Source: Marinobacter zhejiangensis (GTDB lineage Bacteria; Pseudomonadota; Gammaproteobacteria; Pseudomonadales; Oleiphilaceae). From it: a stretch of 64,000 bases of DNA. The stretch is from positions 1,054,001-1,118,000 of the forward strand of contig NZ_FOUE01000001.1 of assembly GCF_900114775.1 (NCBI RefSeq), in the 5' to 3' direction. Positions 1 to 8,329 of the stretch are shown here, in pieces. Under the pieces are notes generated by a model. The model had not been told where the DNA came from. It ran no database searches and was given only the letters and a program-made list of their open reading frames with translations. Within the stretch, counting starts at the first letter, position 1. Every line of letters begins with the position of its first letter. The translations under genes and the position numbers were made by a program.

Positions 1-16
1 TTTGGAAAAGCTCTTT

Positions 17-925
17 TTACGGATTGGCTGGGCGGAGGCCCGCGAGCTCACCGGTGTGGGCTTTCAGGAAGTCAATGAACAACCTGGTACGCTTGGGCAT
101 GTGTTGCCGGCCGGGGTAAACCACGTAAAGGGTACGTGGGGTTGGCTGGGGGCGAAGGTGGATTTCGGTCAGGGTGCCGGCCTCCAGCTCAGGCAGCACG
201 TAACCCTTCGGCACCAGTGCGATGCCCAGCCCGGCTTTGGCACCCTCCACCAGCATCTGGGAGCTGTCGGCGATCAGTGGGCCGCTGACCGGGACACTGC
301 GGCGGCTATCATTACCGAACTCCCACTGCAGGCTGTCCTGGCTGAGACTGAAAATCAGGCATTGATGGTCACTGAGTGCCTCAATGCGATCCGGTACGCC
401 CTGGGCTTCAAGATAATCCGGTGAAGCTACCAGGCAGCGGTCCATATGCCCGATGGCTGTCGCGACGAGGGAGGAATCTGTCAGGGTTCCGGTGCCGCGG
501 AGAGCAACGTCGACCCCTTCGCTAATGACATCGGTTATTTCGTCGCTGAGCCTGAGCCGAACGGTGAGTCCCGGGTAGGCTTTCTGGAAACGGAACAGGA
601 CCGGTGCCAGGATCTTTACCGACATCGACACCGGGCAAGCCACCACCAGCTGGCCGGAAGCATTGTCGTCCTGGGCCATGACATCAAGAACCTGATCGGT
701 ACTGGCAAGGACATTGACACAGTAATCGTAGAAAGACTGGCCTTCCTCAGTGATGCTGATACGGCGGGTATTGCGATTGACGAGTCGCGCCCCGGTCCAG
801 TCTTCGAGGTATTTGACGTATTTGGAGATGACCGCATTTGAGCAGTCGAACTCTTCCGCAACCGCGGTAAAGGAGCCCAGTTCGACGATGCGTTTGTAGT
901 ACTCAAGCCCTTTGAGTCGGTCCAA
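17..925 (-). CDS. LysR-family transcriptional regulator
   Basis: A DNA-binding regulator of about 302 residues. The N-terminus has the winged helix-turn-helix typical of LysR proteins (residues about 1-60, with the GSFTAVAEEF and SNAVISKYVKYLE helices), followed by a periplasmic-binding-protein-like effector domain (about 90-295). I chose a TTG start at 925 because the helix-turn-helix begins right after it, GGGGA lies a few bases upstream, and the length becomes the family standard. The longer frame to 1060 adds 45 residues with no family resemblance. It is divergent from a DMT transporter gene at 1059, the usual arrangement in which a LysR protein controls its neighbour through the shared intergenic region. 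The ligand is unknown. Confidence 0.88.
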   Translation of the reverse strand: MDRLKGLEYYKRIVELGSFTAVAEEFDCSNAVISKYVKYLEDWTGARLVNRNTRRISITEEGQSFYDYCVNVLASTDQVLDVMAQDDNASGQLVVACPVSMSVKILAPVLFRFQKAYPGLTVRLRLSDEITDVISEGVDVALRGTGTLTDSSLVATAIGHMDRCLVASPDYLEAQGVPDRIEALSDHQCLIFSLSQDSLQWEFGNDSRRSVPVSGPLIADSSQMLVEGAKAGLGIALVPKGYVLPELEAGTLTEIHLRPQPTPRTLYVVYPGRQHMPKRTRLFIDFLKAHTGELAGLRPANP

Positions 926-1058
926 GGTATCCCCTATATGCTGGTCTGTTCGCGCCCAGTCTCTCACAAGTGAAAAGTGTTTTTCCAAAATACAGGGCGA
1001 TACGCGCTGTGGCGGTGACGACAATGTCCGGCTGTTAGCTGCTGCTGGAGAACGCCCC

Positions 1059-1958
1059 ATGTCTGTTATCGCAAATATCGTGCCCAGGACTCCCCCAATG
1101 GCTTACCTGTTGTTGATTGCGGTTGGTTTCATGGTGGCGTTGATGCTGCCATTGGCCAAGGTCGCAATCGCCGGGGGGATGACACCGCTTTCCTATGCTT
1201 TCTGGCAGGCGCTGGGAGGTGGTGGGTTGCTCTGGTTATGGTCCGGTCGAAGCCGCGGGGCGCTGCCGCTGCGAACGACTGGGAGGTATTTCCTGGTCAG
1301 CGGTCTGACCGCCATTGCCATACCCAATATTGTAGCGTTCCTGGTGCTGGAACGAATCGGGCCGGGGCTGACTTCGACGTTGTACGCAATGCCTTCTCTG
1401 ATGACTTACGTCCTGGCTGTCACGGTGCGGATAGAGGGGCTTCGTGGCTTGCGGGTTGTCGGGCTTGGGCTCGGAGTGCTGGGCTGTATCCGGATCATGT
1501 CGCCGGACAGCAACGGTCTGAGCACTGAAAACCTGCCTTGGTTGCTACTGGGCTTGCTGGTTCCGCTGTCACTGGCGATCGGGAATGTATACCGCTCCGT
1601 GGCCTGGCCGGCGGGGGCGGGCGCGAAACAGCTGGCGCCAGGCATGCTGCTTGGCGGTGCCCTGGTGGTGGCCGTGGTCATGCTGGGCACCGGTACGCTG
1701 GCAGAGGTGCGAGTGCCCAGCGGTGACGTTGGCTTGGTGTTGCTGGCCCAGGCGGTCTTGTCTGCGGTGACGTACCGGGCTTTCTTTGAGCTGCAGCGGC
1801 GCTCTTCCCCGGTCTTTCTCAGTCAGATAGGTTTTGTGGTGGCTCCTGCTGGCCTGCTGTTGGGGTTCCTGATCTTTGGGGAACGCTATGGGCTTGGAGT
1901 ATGGCTCGGCGTTGCGGTCCTGATGGCCGGCGTGTTACTGGCTAACTGGCGCAAATAA
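1059..1958 (+). CDS. EamA/DMT-family transporter
   Basis: An inner-membrane protein of 299 residues made almost entirely of hydrophobic helices, matching the ten-helix, two-repeat EamA/DMT plan (first repeat about 15-145, second about 155-295). Helix-breaking Gly/Pro motifs such as ALGGGGLLWLW and ERYGLGVWLG fit the family. These proteins commonly export amino acids, nucleosides or small metabolites; the substrate cannot be read from sequence. The ATG at 1059 has GGAG eight bases upstream, so the longer frame beginning at 912 is not used. It is divergent from the LysR gene and probably under its control. Confidence 0.85.
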   Translation: MSVIANIVPRTPPMAYLLLIAVGFMVALMLPLAKVAIAGGMTPLSYAFWQALGGGGLLWLWSGRSRGALPLRTTGRYFLVSGLTAIAIPNIVAFLVLERIGPGLTSTLYAMPSLMTYVLAVTVRIEGLRGLRVVGLGLGVLGCIRIMSPDSNGLSTENLPWLLLGLLVPLSLAIGNVYRSVAWPAGAGAKQLAPGMLLGGALVVAVVMLGTGTLAEVRVPSGDVGLVLLAQAVLSAVTYRAFFELQRRSSPVFLSQIGFVVAPAGLLLGFLIFGERYGLGVWLGVAVLMAGVLLANWRK

Positions 1959-1965
1959 GGGGCGT

Positions 1966-2607
1966 TCAGGCCGCCCCGACATCCACCACGACCGGTTCGT
2001 TGTCTGGCTTGAACTGGCCGTTGCAGGTGCTGGCATTTACATACAGGCAGCGCCCAATTTCCTCACGGCCATAGCTTTCGTGGATATGGCCGAACAGGTG
2101 GGCTCGCAGCTTGAGCTGGGTTAGCCGCTCGGCCAGCGCCTCACAGCCAACATGCTGACCGCCAAAACGTTCGCCAACCTTATCCAGGATGTTCATGGGT
2201 GGCCCATGGGTGATCAACACGTCGGTGTTGTCCGGGATAGCCGCCCAGCGTTCGGCCAACGCATCGCCCCGGGGCAGGTTAAAGGCCCAGTCAAAGAACA
2301 CCGGCGTCCAGGGACTGCCCCAGAAGCGGATACCCTCGATCTCGGTGCCACTGTCCTCAAGGTAGATGGCGTTGGTGACCCGGCGCCGGGCTTCCTCGGG
2401 GTCGTCCTGAAAACACCAGTCATGGTTGCCGGCAACAAGGATCTTGTGCCGGTGAGGCTGGCGGCCAAGCCACTCGTTGAGTGCCTCCAGCTGTTCCAGG
2501 GTGCCTTTGCCCATACTGTCACCGGCGTGGATGAGCACATCACCATCCGGGATGTGGGGGATTTTCTCGTGCATACCGTGGGTGTCTGAAATGACAACGA
2601 GTTTCAT
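1966..2607 (-). CDS. Calcineurin-like metallophosphoesterase
   Basis: A cytoplasmic phosphoesterase of 213 residues. All metallophosphoesterase signatures are present in order: SDTHG near the N-terminus, HAGD, GNHDW, THGPP and FGHIH near the C-terminus, which together bind two divalent metals. The start at 2607 places the SDTH motif at residues 7-10, as usual; the frame extends upstream to 2868 without family resemblance. Substrate (phosphodiester, phosphoprotein or nucleotide) is not predictable. Its stop lies eight bases from the end of the convergent transporter gene, leaving no room for a separate terminator. Confidence 0.88.
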   Translation of the reverse strand: MKLVVISDTHGMHEKIPHIPDGDVLIHAGDSMGKGTLEQLEALNEWLGRQPHRHKILVAGNHDWCFQDDPEEARRRVTNAIYLEDSGTEIEGIRFWGSPWTPVFFDWAFNLPRGDALAERWAAIPDNTDVLITHGPPMNILDKVGERFGGQHVGCEALAERLTQLKLRAHLFGHIHESYGREEIGRCLYVNASTCNGQFKPDNEPVVVDVGAA

Positions 2608-2773
2608 GCGTTGATTCTCATCCTTGAAGGCCTGGAACGAAAAGGTCGATCCCAACGCTAACACAGATTCTGGCTGGCTGCAGGTACAGGCTTCCGCTCC
2701 GAAATTCCGGTACAGTAACACTCTGGATTTCTTGCGAAGAACGCCTCGCATCACCTGGCTGAATGAGAGTTGT

Positions 2774-3613
2774 ATGATGGTGACTGGATACCTTCGGATG
2801 TGGGGCCTGAGTGGCCTGCTGCTGGCATCCGGCCTGGCCACGGCGGCCAGCTGCCCGCAACCGGGCACCGACTACGAGCGGGTCTATTGTGAGATTGTTG
2901 CCCGGGGGGAGGGAGGCAGCCTGCCTTCGTTTGACGATTTTCGCCGTAACACCCCCCAGGTGCAGGCTTTGCTGCTCAAACGGCAGGCATCCCGCCTGGG
3001 CATTGAATTGCCCATGCCTGACCACAGTGAGCCGGTAGCCGCGGGGGCCTCCTCCCCGGAGCCTGCCAACCGGGAGCGCCCGGTGGCGCCGCAAACGGTG
3101 ACTCAACCGGTGCCTGCTCCAGTCGCTGTGGGGCTGGAAGGCTGCGCTTTACAGGGCCCTGTAATCCGTTGCCCCCATCGCCGTTATGCGTTAGCCAATA
3201 ACCTGCCAAATCGTGCCTTGGATGAGGGGGTCCTGGCTGACAGCAACACCCTGGGGCTGCCGGTATTCAGTGGCGATGCCAGCAATGACACGGCATTACG
3301 GCAATACCTGGCCAGCGCCTACGATCACTACATTCTCAAAATGCTGGATATTGGCCTGGGCGGCGCGACCATGAGCTTCAGCGAGTTCTACCATAACTAT
3401 CAGCGCCATCGTGCCAGCGGCGTGGATTACGCTCAGCGTATGGAACAGACGTTTCAGTTGCTAAAGCATGACAAGCGCACGAGGGCGGTACCGGCACGAC
3501 TGACCGACCGTCTGCCGGGAAGCCTTGAACACTGCTCGGGCATCGGCGCGCAGGTTGTGGTCTGTGACGATGTGGGAACCAACTGGGTGTTTGTGGACGA
3601 CGGCGGAAGGTAA
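2774..3613 (+). CDS. Exported protein of unknown function
   Basis: I do not recognise this 279-residue protein. It opens with a likely signal peptide (residues about 1-24, hydrophobic stretch MWGLSGLLLASGLATAAS), then a mature part with four scattered cysteine pairs or singles (SCPQP, YCEIV, GCALQ/RCPH, HCSG/VCDD) consistent with periplasmic disulfides. A Pro/Ala-rich linker sits near residues 95-125, separating a short N-terminal module from a C-terminal one containing FSEFYHNYQRH. The ATG at 2774 (a second ATG follows at 2777) was chosen because it starts the signal peptide and has GAGAG upstream. It ends before a strong hairpin. Confidence 0.6.
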   Translation: MMVTGYLRMWGLSGLLLASGLATAASCPQPGTDYERVYCEIVARGEGGSLPSFDDFRRNTPQVQALLLKRQASRLGIELPMPDHSEPVAAGASSPEPANRERPVAPQTVTQPVPAPVAVGLEGCALQGPVIRCPHRRYALANNLPNRALDEGVLADSNTLGLPVFSGDASNDTALRQYLASAYDHYILKMLDIGLGGATMSFSEFYHNYQRHRASGVDYAQRMEQTFQLLKHDKRTRAVPARLTDRLPGSLEHCSGIGAQVVVCDDVGTNWVFVDDGGR

Positions 3614-3617
3614 TGCT

Positions 3618-3652
3618 CCGGTGGTGCCCGCCATAATGACGGGCACCACCGG
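3618..3652. terminator. 13-bp perfect hairpin between convergent genes
   Basis: CCGGTGGTGCCCG (3618-3630) pairs perfectly with CGGGCACCACCGG (3640-3652) around a nine-base loop. There is no T-tract on either side, so it is either a bidirectional transcript-end stabiliser or a weak terminator between the exported-protein gene and the alcohol dehydrogenase gene. Confidence 0.55.
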
Positions 3653-3672
3653 ATGGGTCACCGGAGGGGGAC

Positions 3673-4755
3673 TCAGGCTGAGGGCTTGACCAGGATTTTT
3701 ACATCGCTGTCCGGCTTGCTCAGACGCTCCACCGCCGAGCCAATGTCGTCCAGCGCCACCGTGTCGGAAATCAGAGCGGAGGCTTCCAGTTCACCGTTGG
3801 CCAAGTGGTGCAGGGTCTGGCCAAATTCCTCTGGCGAGTACAGGCTGGCAAAGCGGATGTCCAGCTCCTTCATGATGGGGAACGCAGGAACCAGCGCATC
3901 TTTCTCCATGCACAGTCCCACCACCAGGATACGGGCACCGTAGGGGGCTCCGGCACAGATCTGCTGGATCAGCCCGGGCACGCCAACACACTCAAAGATC
4001 AGTGATGGGCGGAGGTCAGCGCCACCAAACATCGGTGAGAACGGACCGGCCAGTTCCGGGTCGGAGGTTTGAGCGGCTTCTTTCCAGCTGTCGTAAGGCG
4101 AGTGTTCCGCCGGGTTAACGACGACGTCAGCGCCCATCTTTTTTGCCAGATCCCGGCGGGCCTGGGAAAAGTCCGAAGCTACGATGGGGCCGATGTTCAT
4201 CATCTTGAGCACCGCAATAATCGCCAGGCCGATGGGGCCGCAGCCGATGATCAGCGGCACGTGGTTGCGGTTGGGTTCCGCGCGGTTGACCGCATGCAGG
4301 GCCACTGCCATCGGTTCGGTCAGGGCTGCTTGCTCAGCGGAGAGGCCATTGGGGACTTTCATGGTGACGCGGCTGTCTACCAGCAGTTGCTCGGAAAAGC
4401 CGCCAGGGACGTTTTCACCACCAAAGCCAATAAAGGCGATGCCCTCTTCCCGCATCAGGAACGGCATTGAGACCACCTGGTCGCCGCTCTTGAACGGCGA
4501 GCCGGGCTGGTTGCTTTCCAGCACTTCGCCAACGAACTCATGACCCAGCAGGATGGGACGCTCGGAGTCCACCATTGCGGTGCCCATGATCTCAACGCTG
4601 CTCTTGGCCAGTTCGTGAGAATGGTGCAGGCAGTGCAGGTCTGAACCGCAGATACCGCATACCAGAGACTTCACCAGCAGTTCGTTTTCCCGGGGTTTGG
4701 GGTCTGGCAGTTCAGTGATTTTCAGTTGGTTGTTATCGACAACAGCGCTACGCAT
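3673..4755 (-). CDS. Zinc-binding alcohol dehydrogenase (MDR family)
   Basis: A 360-residue medium-chain dehydrogenase/reductase. The catalytic zinc site is visible as GICGSDLH (Cys36) and GHEF, and the Rossmann fold has the dinucleotide motif GCGPIGLA. The four-cysteine structural zinc lobe seen in horse-liver-type enzymes is missing, which happens in several subfamilies. Such enzymes interconvert alcohols and aldehydes or ketones with NAD(P). The ATG has AAGGAGG at good spacing. It is the last gene of the minus-strand run with the SDR, acyl-CoA ligase and cupin genes, so its substrate is probably a hydrophobic alcohol or aldehyde; that last step is inference. Confidence 0.85.
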   Translation of the reverse strand: MRSAVVDNNQLKITELPDPKPRENELLVKSLVCGICGSDLHCLHHSHELAKSSVEIMGTAMVDSERPILLGHEFVGEVLESNQPGSPFKSGDQVVSMPFLMREEGIAFIGFGGENVPGGFSEQLLVDSRVTMKVPNGLSAEQAALTEPMAVALHAVNRAEPNRNHVPLIIGCGPIGLAIIAVLKMMNIGPIVASDFSQARRDLAKKMGADVVVNPAEHSPYDSWKEAAQTSDPELAGPFSPMFGGADLRPSLIFECVGVPGLIQQICAGAPYGARILVVGLCMEKDALVPAFPIMKELDIRFASLYSPEEFGQTLHHLANGELEASALISDTVALDDIGSAVERLSKPDSDVKILVKPSA

Positions 4756-4773
4756 GATAGGCCTCCTTCACGT

Positions 4774-4781
4774 TTGTTGTT
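4774..4781 (-). promoter_or_regulatory. AAnAAnAA motif 5' of the dehydrogenase start
   Basis: The transcript strand reads AACAACAA just 5' of the AAGGAGG ribosome site of the dehydrogenase gene. This matches the A-rich triplet repeat bound by the distal face of Hfq, and by Crc-Hfq in pseudomonads. Functional role is inferred. Confidence 0.4.
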
Positions 4782-4838
4782 GGGACAAGTCGGAGCGGGC
4801 CAAACCGACGGGCGGCGCTCCCCTGCGTTCAGCTGCCG

Positions 4839-5861
4839 TCAGGCAACCTCACCAATCTCTTTCAGCCACTCTTCGGACCTGCGGAGACCTTCCTCAAGCT
4901 TGACCTTGGGTTCAAAGCCAAGGTGCTTGCGGGCGTTTTCGATCGAAAAGCCACCCTTGCGGGCAAACATCAGCATGGCGTCGGGGGTGACCTCGTCATG
5001 GCGCTTGAGTTTGCGGTTTACCCACCAAAGCCCCTGGGTAATGGCCAATGCGGCACTCAGGGGAACACTGGGGGGGGCGCCTTTACGGCCAGCCCAGGCC
5101 CAGTGATTGGAGAAGAAATCGCGGCAGCTGATAGGCTCATCACCCCAGAGGATGAAGATGCGACCACTGCCTGTAGGCAGACCCGCGGCGAGTACGGTGC
5201 CATCGACGAGGTCATCAATGTAGACCGGCGTAAAGGTGCCTTTGCCGCCATCCGGCAGGATCAGCTGGCCGGCTTTGGCCATCTTCAGCGGTTCCAGCAG
5301 CCAGGGCCGGGAGCCAGGGCCGTAAACATCGCCGGGCCGGATGATGGTGCAATCGATTTCCCCGGCGGCGTGAGCGGCCAGTACTGTGTGCTCGGAAGCA
5401 CCTTTGGCAACGCCATAGCGATAATGCTCGCCAATGACCACCGGCGCGGTTTCATCGGCACCGGGCTCGTAGTTGTAGCCCATGGCGGCGATGGACGAGT
5501 AGTGCACGAAGCGTTTGGCACCGCCACGGATGGCGGCATCCAGCGCGTTACGCACGCCAACCAGGGACACAGTGGTATAGGTTTCCCAGTCCGCAGCGAG
5601 AGACACCACTGCCGCAGTGTTGATGAACAGGTCACAGCCCTTGGCATGGTCTTGCCAGGTGTCAGGCTTGGTCAGGTCACCGGCGACCACATCTCGTGCT
5701 TCGTCGGCATTGAGGTCCATGCCTTTCACCTTGCAGCCCATGGCGATGTACCGTTCGGCAAGCTTGCGGCCGATAAAGCCGTTAGCCCCGGTGATAAACA
5801 CGGTATCGGGCAGGTCAGGGGTTTGGCCGTTAGTGCCAACGGGAGGAATCTTGTTTGTCAT
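4839..5861 (-). CDS. NAD(P)-dependent epimerase/dehydratase (3-beta-HSD-like extended SDR)
   Basis: An extended short-chain dehydrogenase of about 340 residues. The N-terminal nucleotide-binding motif GANGFIG and the catalytic Tyr-x3-Lys (YGVAK) are present, with the upstream Ser in HYSSIAAMG. The sequence style (NTAAVVSLAADW, RPGDVYGPG, FTPVYIDDLVDG) is that of the 3-beta-hydroxysteroid dehydrogenase/isomerase branch, which oxidises hydroxyl groups on hydrophobic molecules. I take the ATG at 5861; an in-frame GTG at 5870 is possible but its GGA lies only one base away. It sits between the acyl-CoA ligase and alcohol dehydrogenase genes with 75-85 base gaps and is probably co-transcribed with them. 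Confidence 0.8.
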   Translation of the reverse strand: MTNKIPPVGTNGQTPDLPDTVFITGANGFIGRKLAERYIAMGCKVKGMDLNADEARDVVAGDLTKPDTWQDHAKGCDLFINTAAVVSLAADWETYTTVSLVGVRNALDAAIRGGAKRFVHYSSIAAMGYNYEPGADETAPVVIGEHYRYGVAKGASEHTVLAAHAAGEIDCTIIRPGDVYGPGSRPWLLEPLKMAKAGQLILPDGGKGTFTPVYIDDLVDGTVLAAGLPTGSGRIFILWGDEPISCRDFFSNHWAWAGRKGAPPSVPLSAALAITQGLWWVNRKLKRHDEVTPDAMLMFARKGGFSIENARKHLGFEPKVKLEEGLRRSEEWLKEIGEVA

Positions 5862-5878
5862 GCTGGTCACGTCCAGAG

Positions 5879-5886
5879 TTGTTGTT
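5879..5886 (-). promoter_or_regulatory. AAnAAnAA motif 5' of the SDR start
   Basis: The transcript strand reads ACAACAACAAC, containing AACAACAA, 18 bases before the ATG of the SDR gene at 5861. This gene has no strong Shine-Dalgarno sequence, so an Hfq-type site here could affect translation. Inferred from motif only. Confidence 0.4.
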
Positions 5887-5945
5887 GTCGTGAAGGTTTG
5901 CCGGGCTCACTGGCCCGGCGCTGATTCAGGCGGTAGCCAGGCCGG

Positions 5946-7577
5946 TTACGCCGGCTCCCGGAGATCTTTACGCAGGATCTTGCCCACGTTCGACTTCGGC
6001 ATTTCCGCGAGCACGACCACCTCACGGGGTACCTTGTAGGCGGCCAGATTGGCCCGGCAGTGTTCAATGACGTCGTCTATGTCCAGTTCACCGTTGCCAG
6101 ACGGCGACACAAACAGCTTCACCCGTTCGCCGGTTTTAGCGTCCGGTATGCCTATGCAGGCTGCCTCAGCCACGCTGTCCAGTTCGCAGACCACCCCTTC
6201 GATTTCGTTCGGGTAGACGTTGAAGCCAGAGACAATCAGCATGTCCTTCTTCCGGTCAACGATTTCGAACTTGCCATCGGGATGCATCACCGCCACATCG
6301 CCGGTGCGGAAATAGCCATCGCTGGTGAACACTTCGCGGGTGGCGTCTTCCCGCCCCCAGTAACCTTTCATCACCTGAGGGCCCTTGGCGCAGAGTTCAC
6401 CAGCTTCCCCAGGAGGTAGCGGTTGATCGTCCGGGCCGAGGATCTTGCAGTCGGTCGAGGGTACGGGGTAACCCACGGTACCGCTGAAACCGTCGCCGCC
6501 CATTGGGTTCAGCGTCACGATCGGAGCGGTTTCCGAGAGGCCAAAGCCTTCCAGGATGTGAGCACCGGTTGTGGCGTGCCAGCGCTCTGAGGTGCTGGCA
6601 AAAATCTTGGAACCACCGCCAAAGGCCACCTTGTAGCCAGAGAAGTCGATGTTCCCGAACTCCGGGTGCTGGGTCATGCCGGCAAACAGGGTATTCACCC
6701 CGCCGATGATGGAGAAGCGGGCATTCTTGATGGCGCCGATAAAGGCGTCCATGTCCCGTGGGTTCGGAATCAGGATGGCTTTCGCCCCGATCGCGGCATA
6801 GGCGATGTAAATCATCAGTCCGAAAATGTGGTACATCGGCAGCGCCAGTACCAGACACTCCTCGCCCGGGCTGTTGGCACTGGGCACAAACGCCTTGAAC
6901 TGGAGGGTGTTGGCAATCAGGTTGCGATGGGTCAGGGTCGCGCCCTTGGACGGCCCTGTGGTACCACCGGTGTACTGGAGAAACAGAATGTCATCACCGC
7001 CAATGGCCACCGGCTCGGGCCGGGCATCACGGTGCTTTGACAGCAGCTCGGTCAGCGGGGTGTGCTGGCCCAGGTTATCGGCAACGGCCGGGGCGGGGAT
7101 GGGTTGGCCGGAGCCGTCCCCGGGGCCAACGGTAATCACGCTGCGGACCGTAACCTGGCCCCGGATGTCGGCCAGGGCTGCGGTTGAACCGGAATAGATA
7201 AAGATATGCTCGGCACCGGAGTCGTTCAGCTGGTGAGCCAGTTCCCGCGGGGTGTAGAGCGGGTTGACGTTGACCTGAACCGCGCCGGTTTTGAGGATCG
7301 CCAGCATCGCAATGGGGTAGGCAAACAGATTCGGCAGCATGACCGCCACCCGATCCCCTTTGCGGACACCAAAATCGCGCTGCAGCGCACTGGCGACGGC
7401 ATCGGATAACTGGTCCAGTTGGCGATAATTCAGTTGGATGCCGAAGCATTCCAGGGCGACATGATCCGGGAATTGCCGGACCGCCTGGGCAAATAGCTCC
7501 GTAACGGAACCGATGGAGTCCGGGTCAATGCTCTGGGGAGTGCCGTTGGGGTAGTTCTCTAGCCAGGGTTGATGCAT
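5946..7577 (-). CDS. AMP-dependent long-chain acyl-CoA ligase
   Basis: A 543-residue member of the ANL adenylating family. The P-loop-like AMP motif is LQYTGGTTGPSKGA, followed by GFGLSETAP, the YFRTGDVA and DRKKDMLIVSG hinge region, and the C-terminal catalytic lysine in PKSNVGKILRK. The overall form resembles FadD-type long-chain fatty acyl-CoA synthetases, which activate a free acid with ATP and CoA at the inner membrane. Start ATG has GAGAG eight bases upstream. In this operon it would activate the acid handled by the neighbouring dehydrogenases. Chain length preference is not predictable. Confidence 0.88.
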   Translation of the reverse strand: MHQPWLENYPNGTPQSIDPDSIGSVTELFAQAVRQFPDHVALECFGIQLNYRQLDQLSDAVASALQRDFGVRKGDRVAVMLPNLFAYPIAMLAILKTGAVQVNVNPLYTPRELAHQLNDSGAEHIFIYSGSTAALADIRGQVTVRSVITVGPGDGSGQPIPAPAVADNLGQHTPLTELLSKHRDARPEPVAIGGDDILFLQYTGGTTGPSKGATLTHRNLIANTLQFKAFVPSANSPGEECLVLALPMYHIFGLMIYIAYAAIGAKAILIPNPRDMDAFIGAIKNARFSIIGGVNTLFAGMTQHPEFGNIDFSGYKVAFGGGSKIFASTSERWHATTGAHILEGFGLSETAPIVTLNPMGGDGFSGTVGYPVPSTDCKILGPDDQPLPPGEAGELCAKGPQVMKGYWGREDATREVFTSDGYFRTGDVAVMHPDGKFEIVDRKKDMLIVSGFNVYPNEIEGVVCELDSVAEAACIGIPDAKTGERVKLFVSPSGNGELDIDDVIEHCRANLAAYKVPREVVVLAEMPKSNVGKILRKDLREPA

Positions 7578-7675
7578 GGTGCGAGCTCTCTTGTTGTGCG
7601 ACTAAGGGCGTTTCCCGGTTTTCTGGAAGGGTTCCCAGAAACCGTGCCGGAAAACGCCCGCTGACAATCGGTCTC

Positions 7676-8191
7676 TTACAGAGAAACCTTGTCAGAATAG
7701 TCCGGGAACGGAGCTTTAATATAGACCGACGGTTCGAGTTCACGTTCCTTGATGGCCTGTTCAATCATCGCAACGATGGAGCTGGCATCCATGGTGCTGT
7801 GGTACTCGCCGTTTTCATCGAAGTTGATGTTGGCACCCTGCACGATCATGATCGTTTCGGTCACTTCGGTGTTGTCTTCAGGCACCATGAAGGTGTGGAT
7901 GCTGCCGCCGGGTTCGAACAGGTAGCAACCAGCGGTTTGTGGCTGGTCGGGGTGCTCAACGTAGTTCCAGCAACCGGACAGGGTCCACAGGTGTACGGTA
8001 CCGGTGTGGTAATGGGTCGGCAGTCTTACGCCCGGGTGGAACCACACCCGCAGGCACCAGAGGCCATTATTGGGGTCGAGCATCAGCGGCTGCACGTCCA
8101 GGCCGGGCACCAGCATGTCGGTGTAGATCGGCGCATCGTTGGTATTCAGGGTCAGCAGCTTTTTGTGATCTTTGACGGTCAGTGGAAACAT
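7676..8191 (-). CDS. Cupin protein related to 2,4'-dihydroxyacetophenone dioxygenase
   Basis: A 171-residue single-domain cupin. The metal site is visible as HPGVRLPTHYHTGTVH (three histidines) and a second-motif histidine in SIHTF. The sequence pattern resembles the 2,4'-dihydroxyacetophenone dioxygenase group, which use Fe and O2 to cleave a carbon-carbon bond next to a carbonyl; I am moderately sure of that placement. A clear AGAGGAG precedes the ATG. It is the first gene after the AraC regulator on the same strand and leads a run with acyl-CoA ligase, SDR and alcohol dehydrogenase, so a role in degrading an oxygenated hydrophobic compound is plausible. Confidence 0.72.
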   Translation of the reverse strand: MFPLTVKDHKKLLTLNTNDAPIYTDMLVPGLDVQPLMLDPNNGLWCLRVWFHPGVRLPTHYHTGTVHLWTLSGCWNYVEHPDQPQTAGCYLFEPGGSIHTFMVPEDNTEVTETIMIVQGANINFDENGEYHSTMDASSIVAMIEQAIKERELEPSVYIKAPFPDYSDKVSL

Positions 8192-8329
8192 GATCTTGCT
8201 CCTCTTGTGGTTGTTTTCAAGACAAGGTTCATGTTGGCCCAGAGAAAGCCGGTCGGGTTTCTCTTTTCACGCCAAAGATTTTGCAATTACGACCATCACG
8301 CCGGGTGGGAATAGTCGCTTTTGGGGGGA

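Noticed and set aside
4923..5924. 333-codon plus-strand frame
   Set aside because: Antisense shadow of the SDR gene, which has clear catalytic motifs on the other strand.
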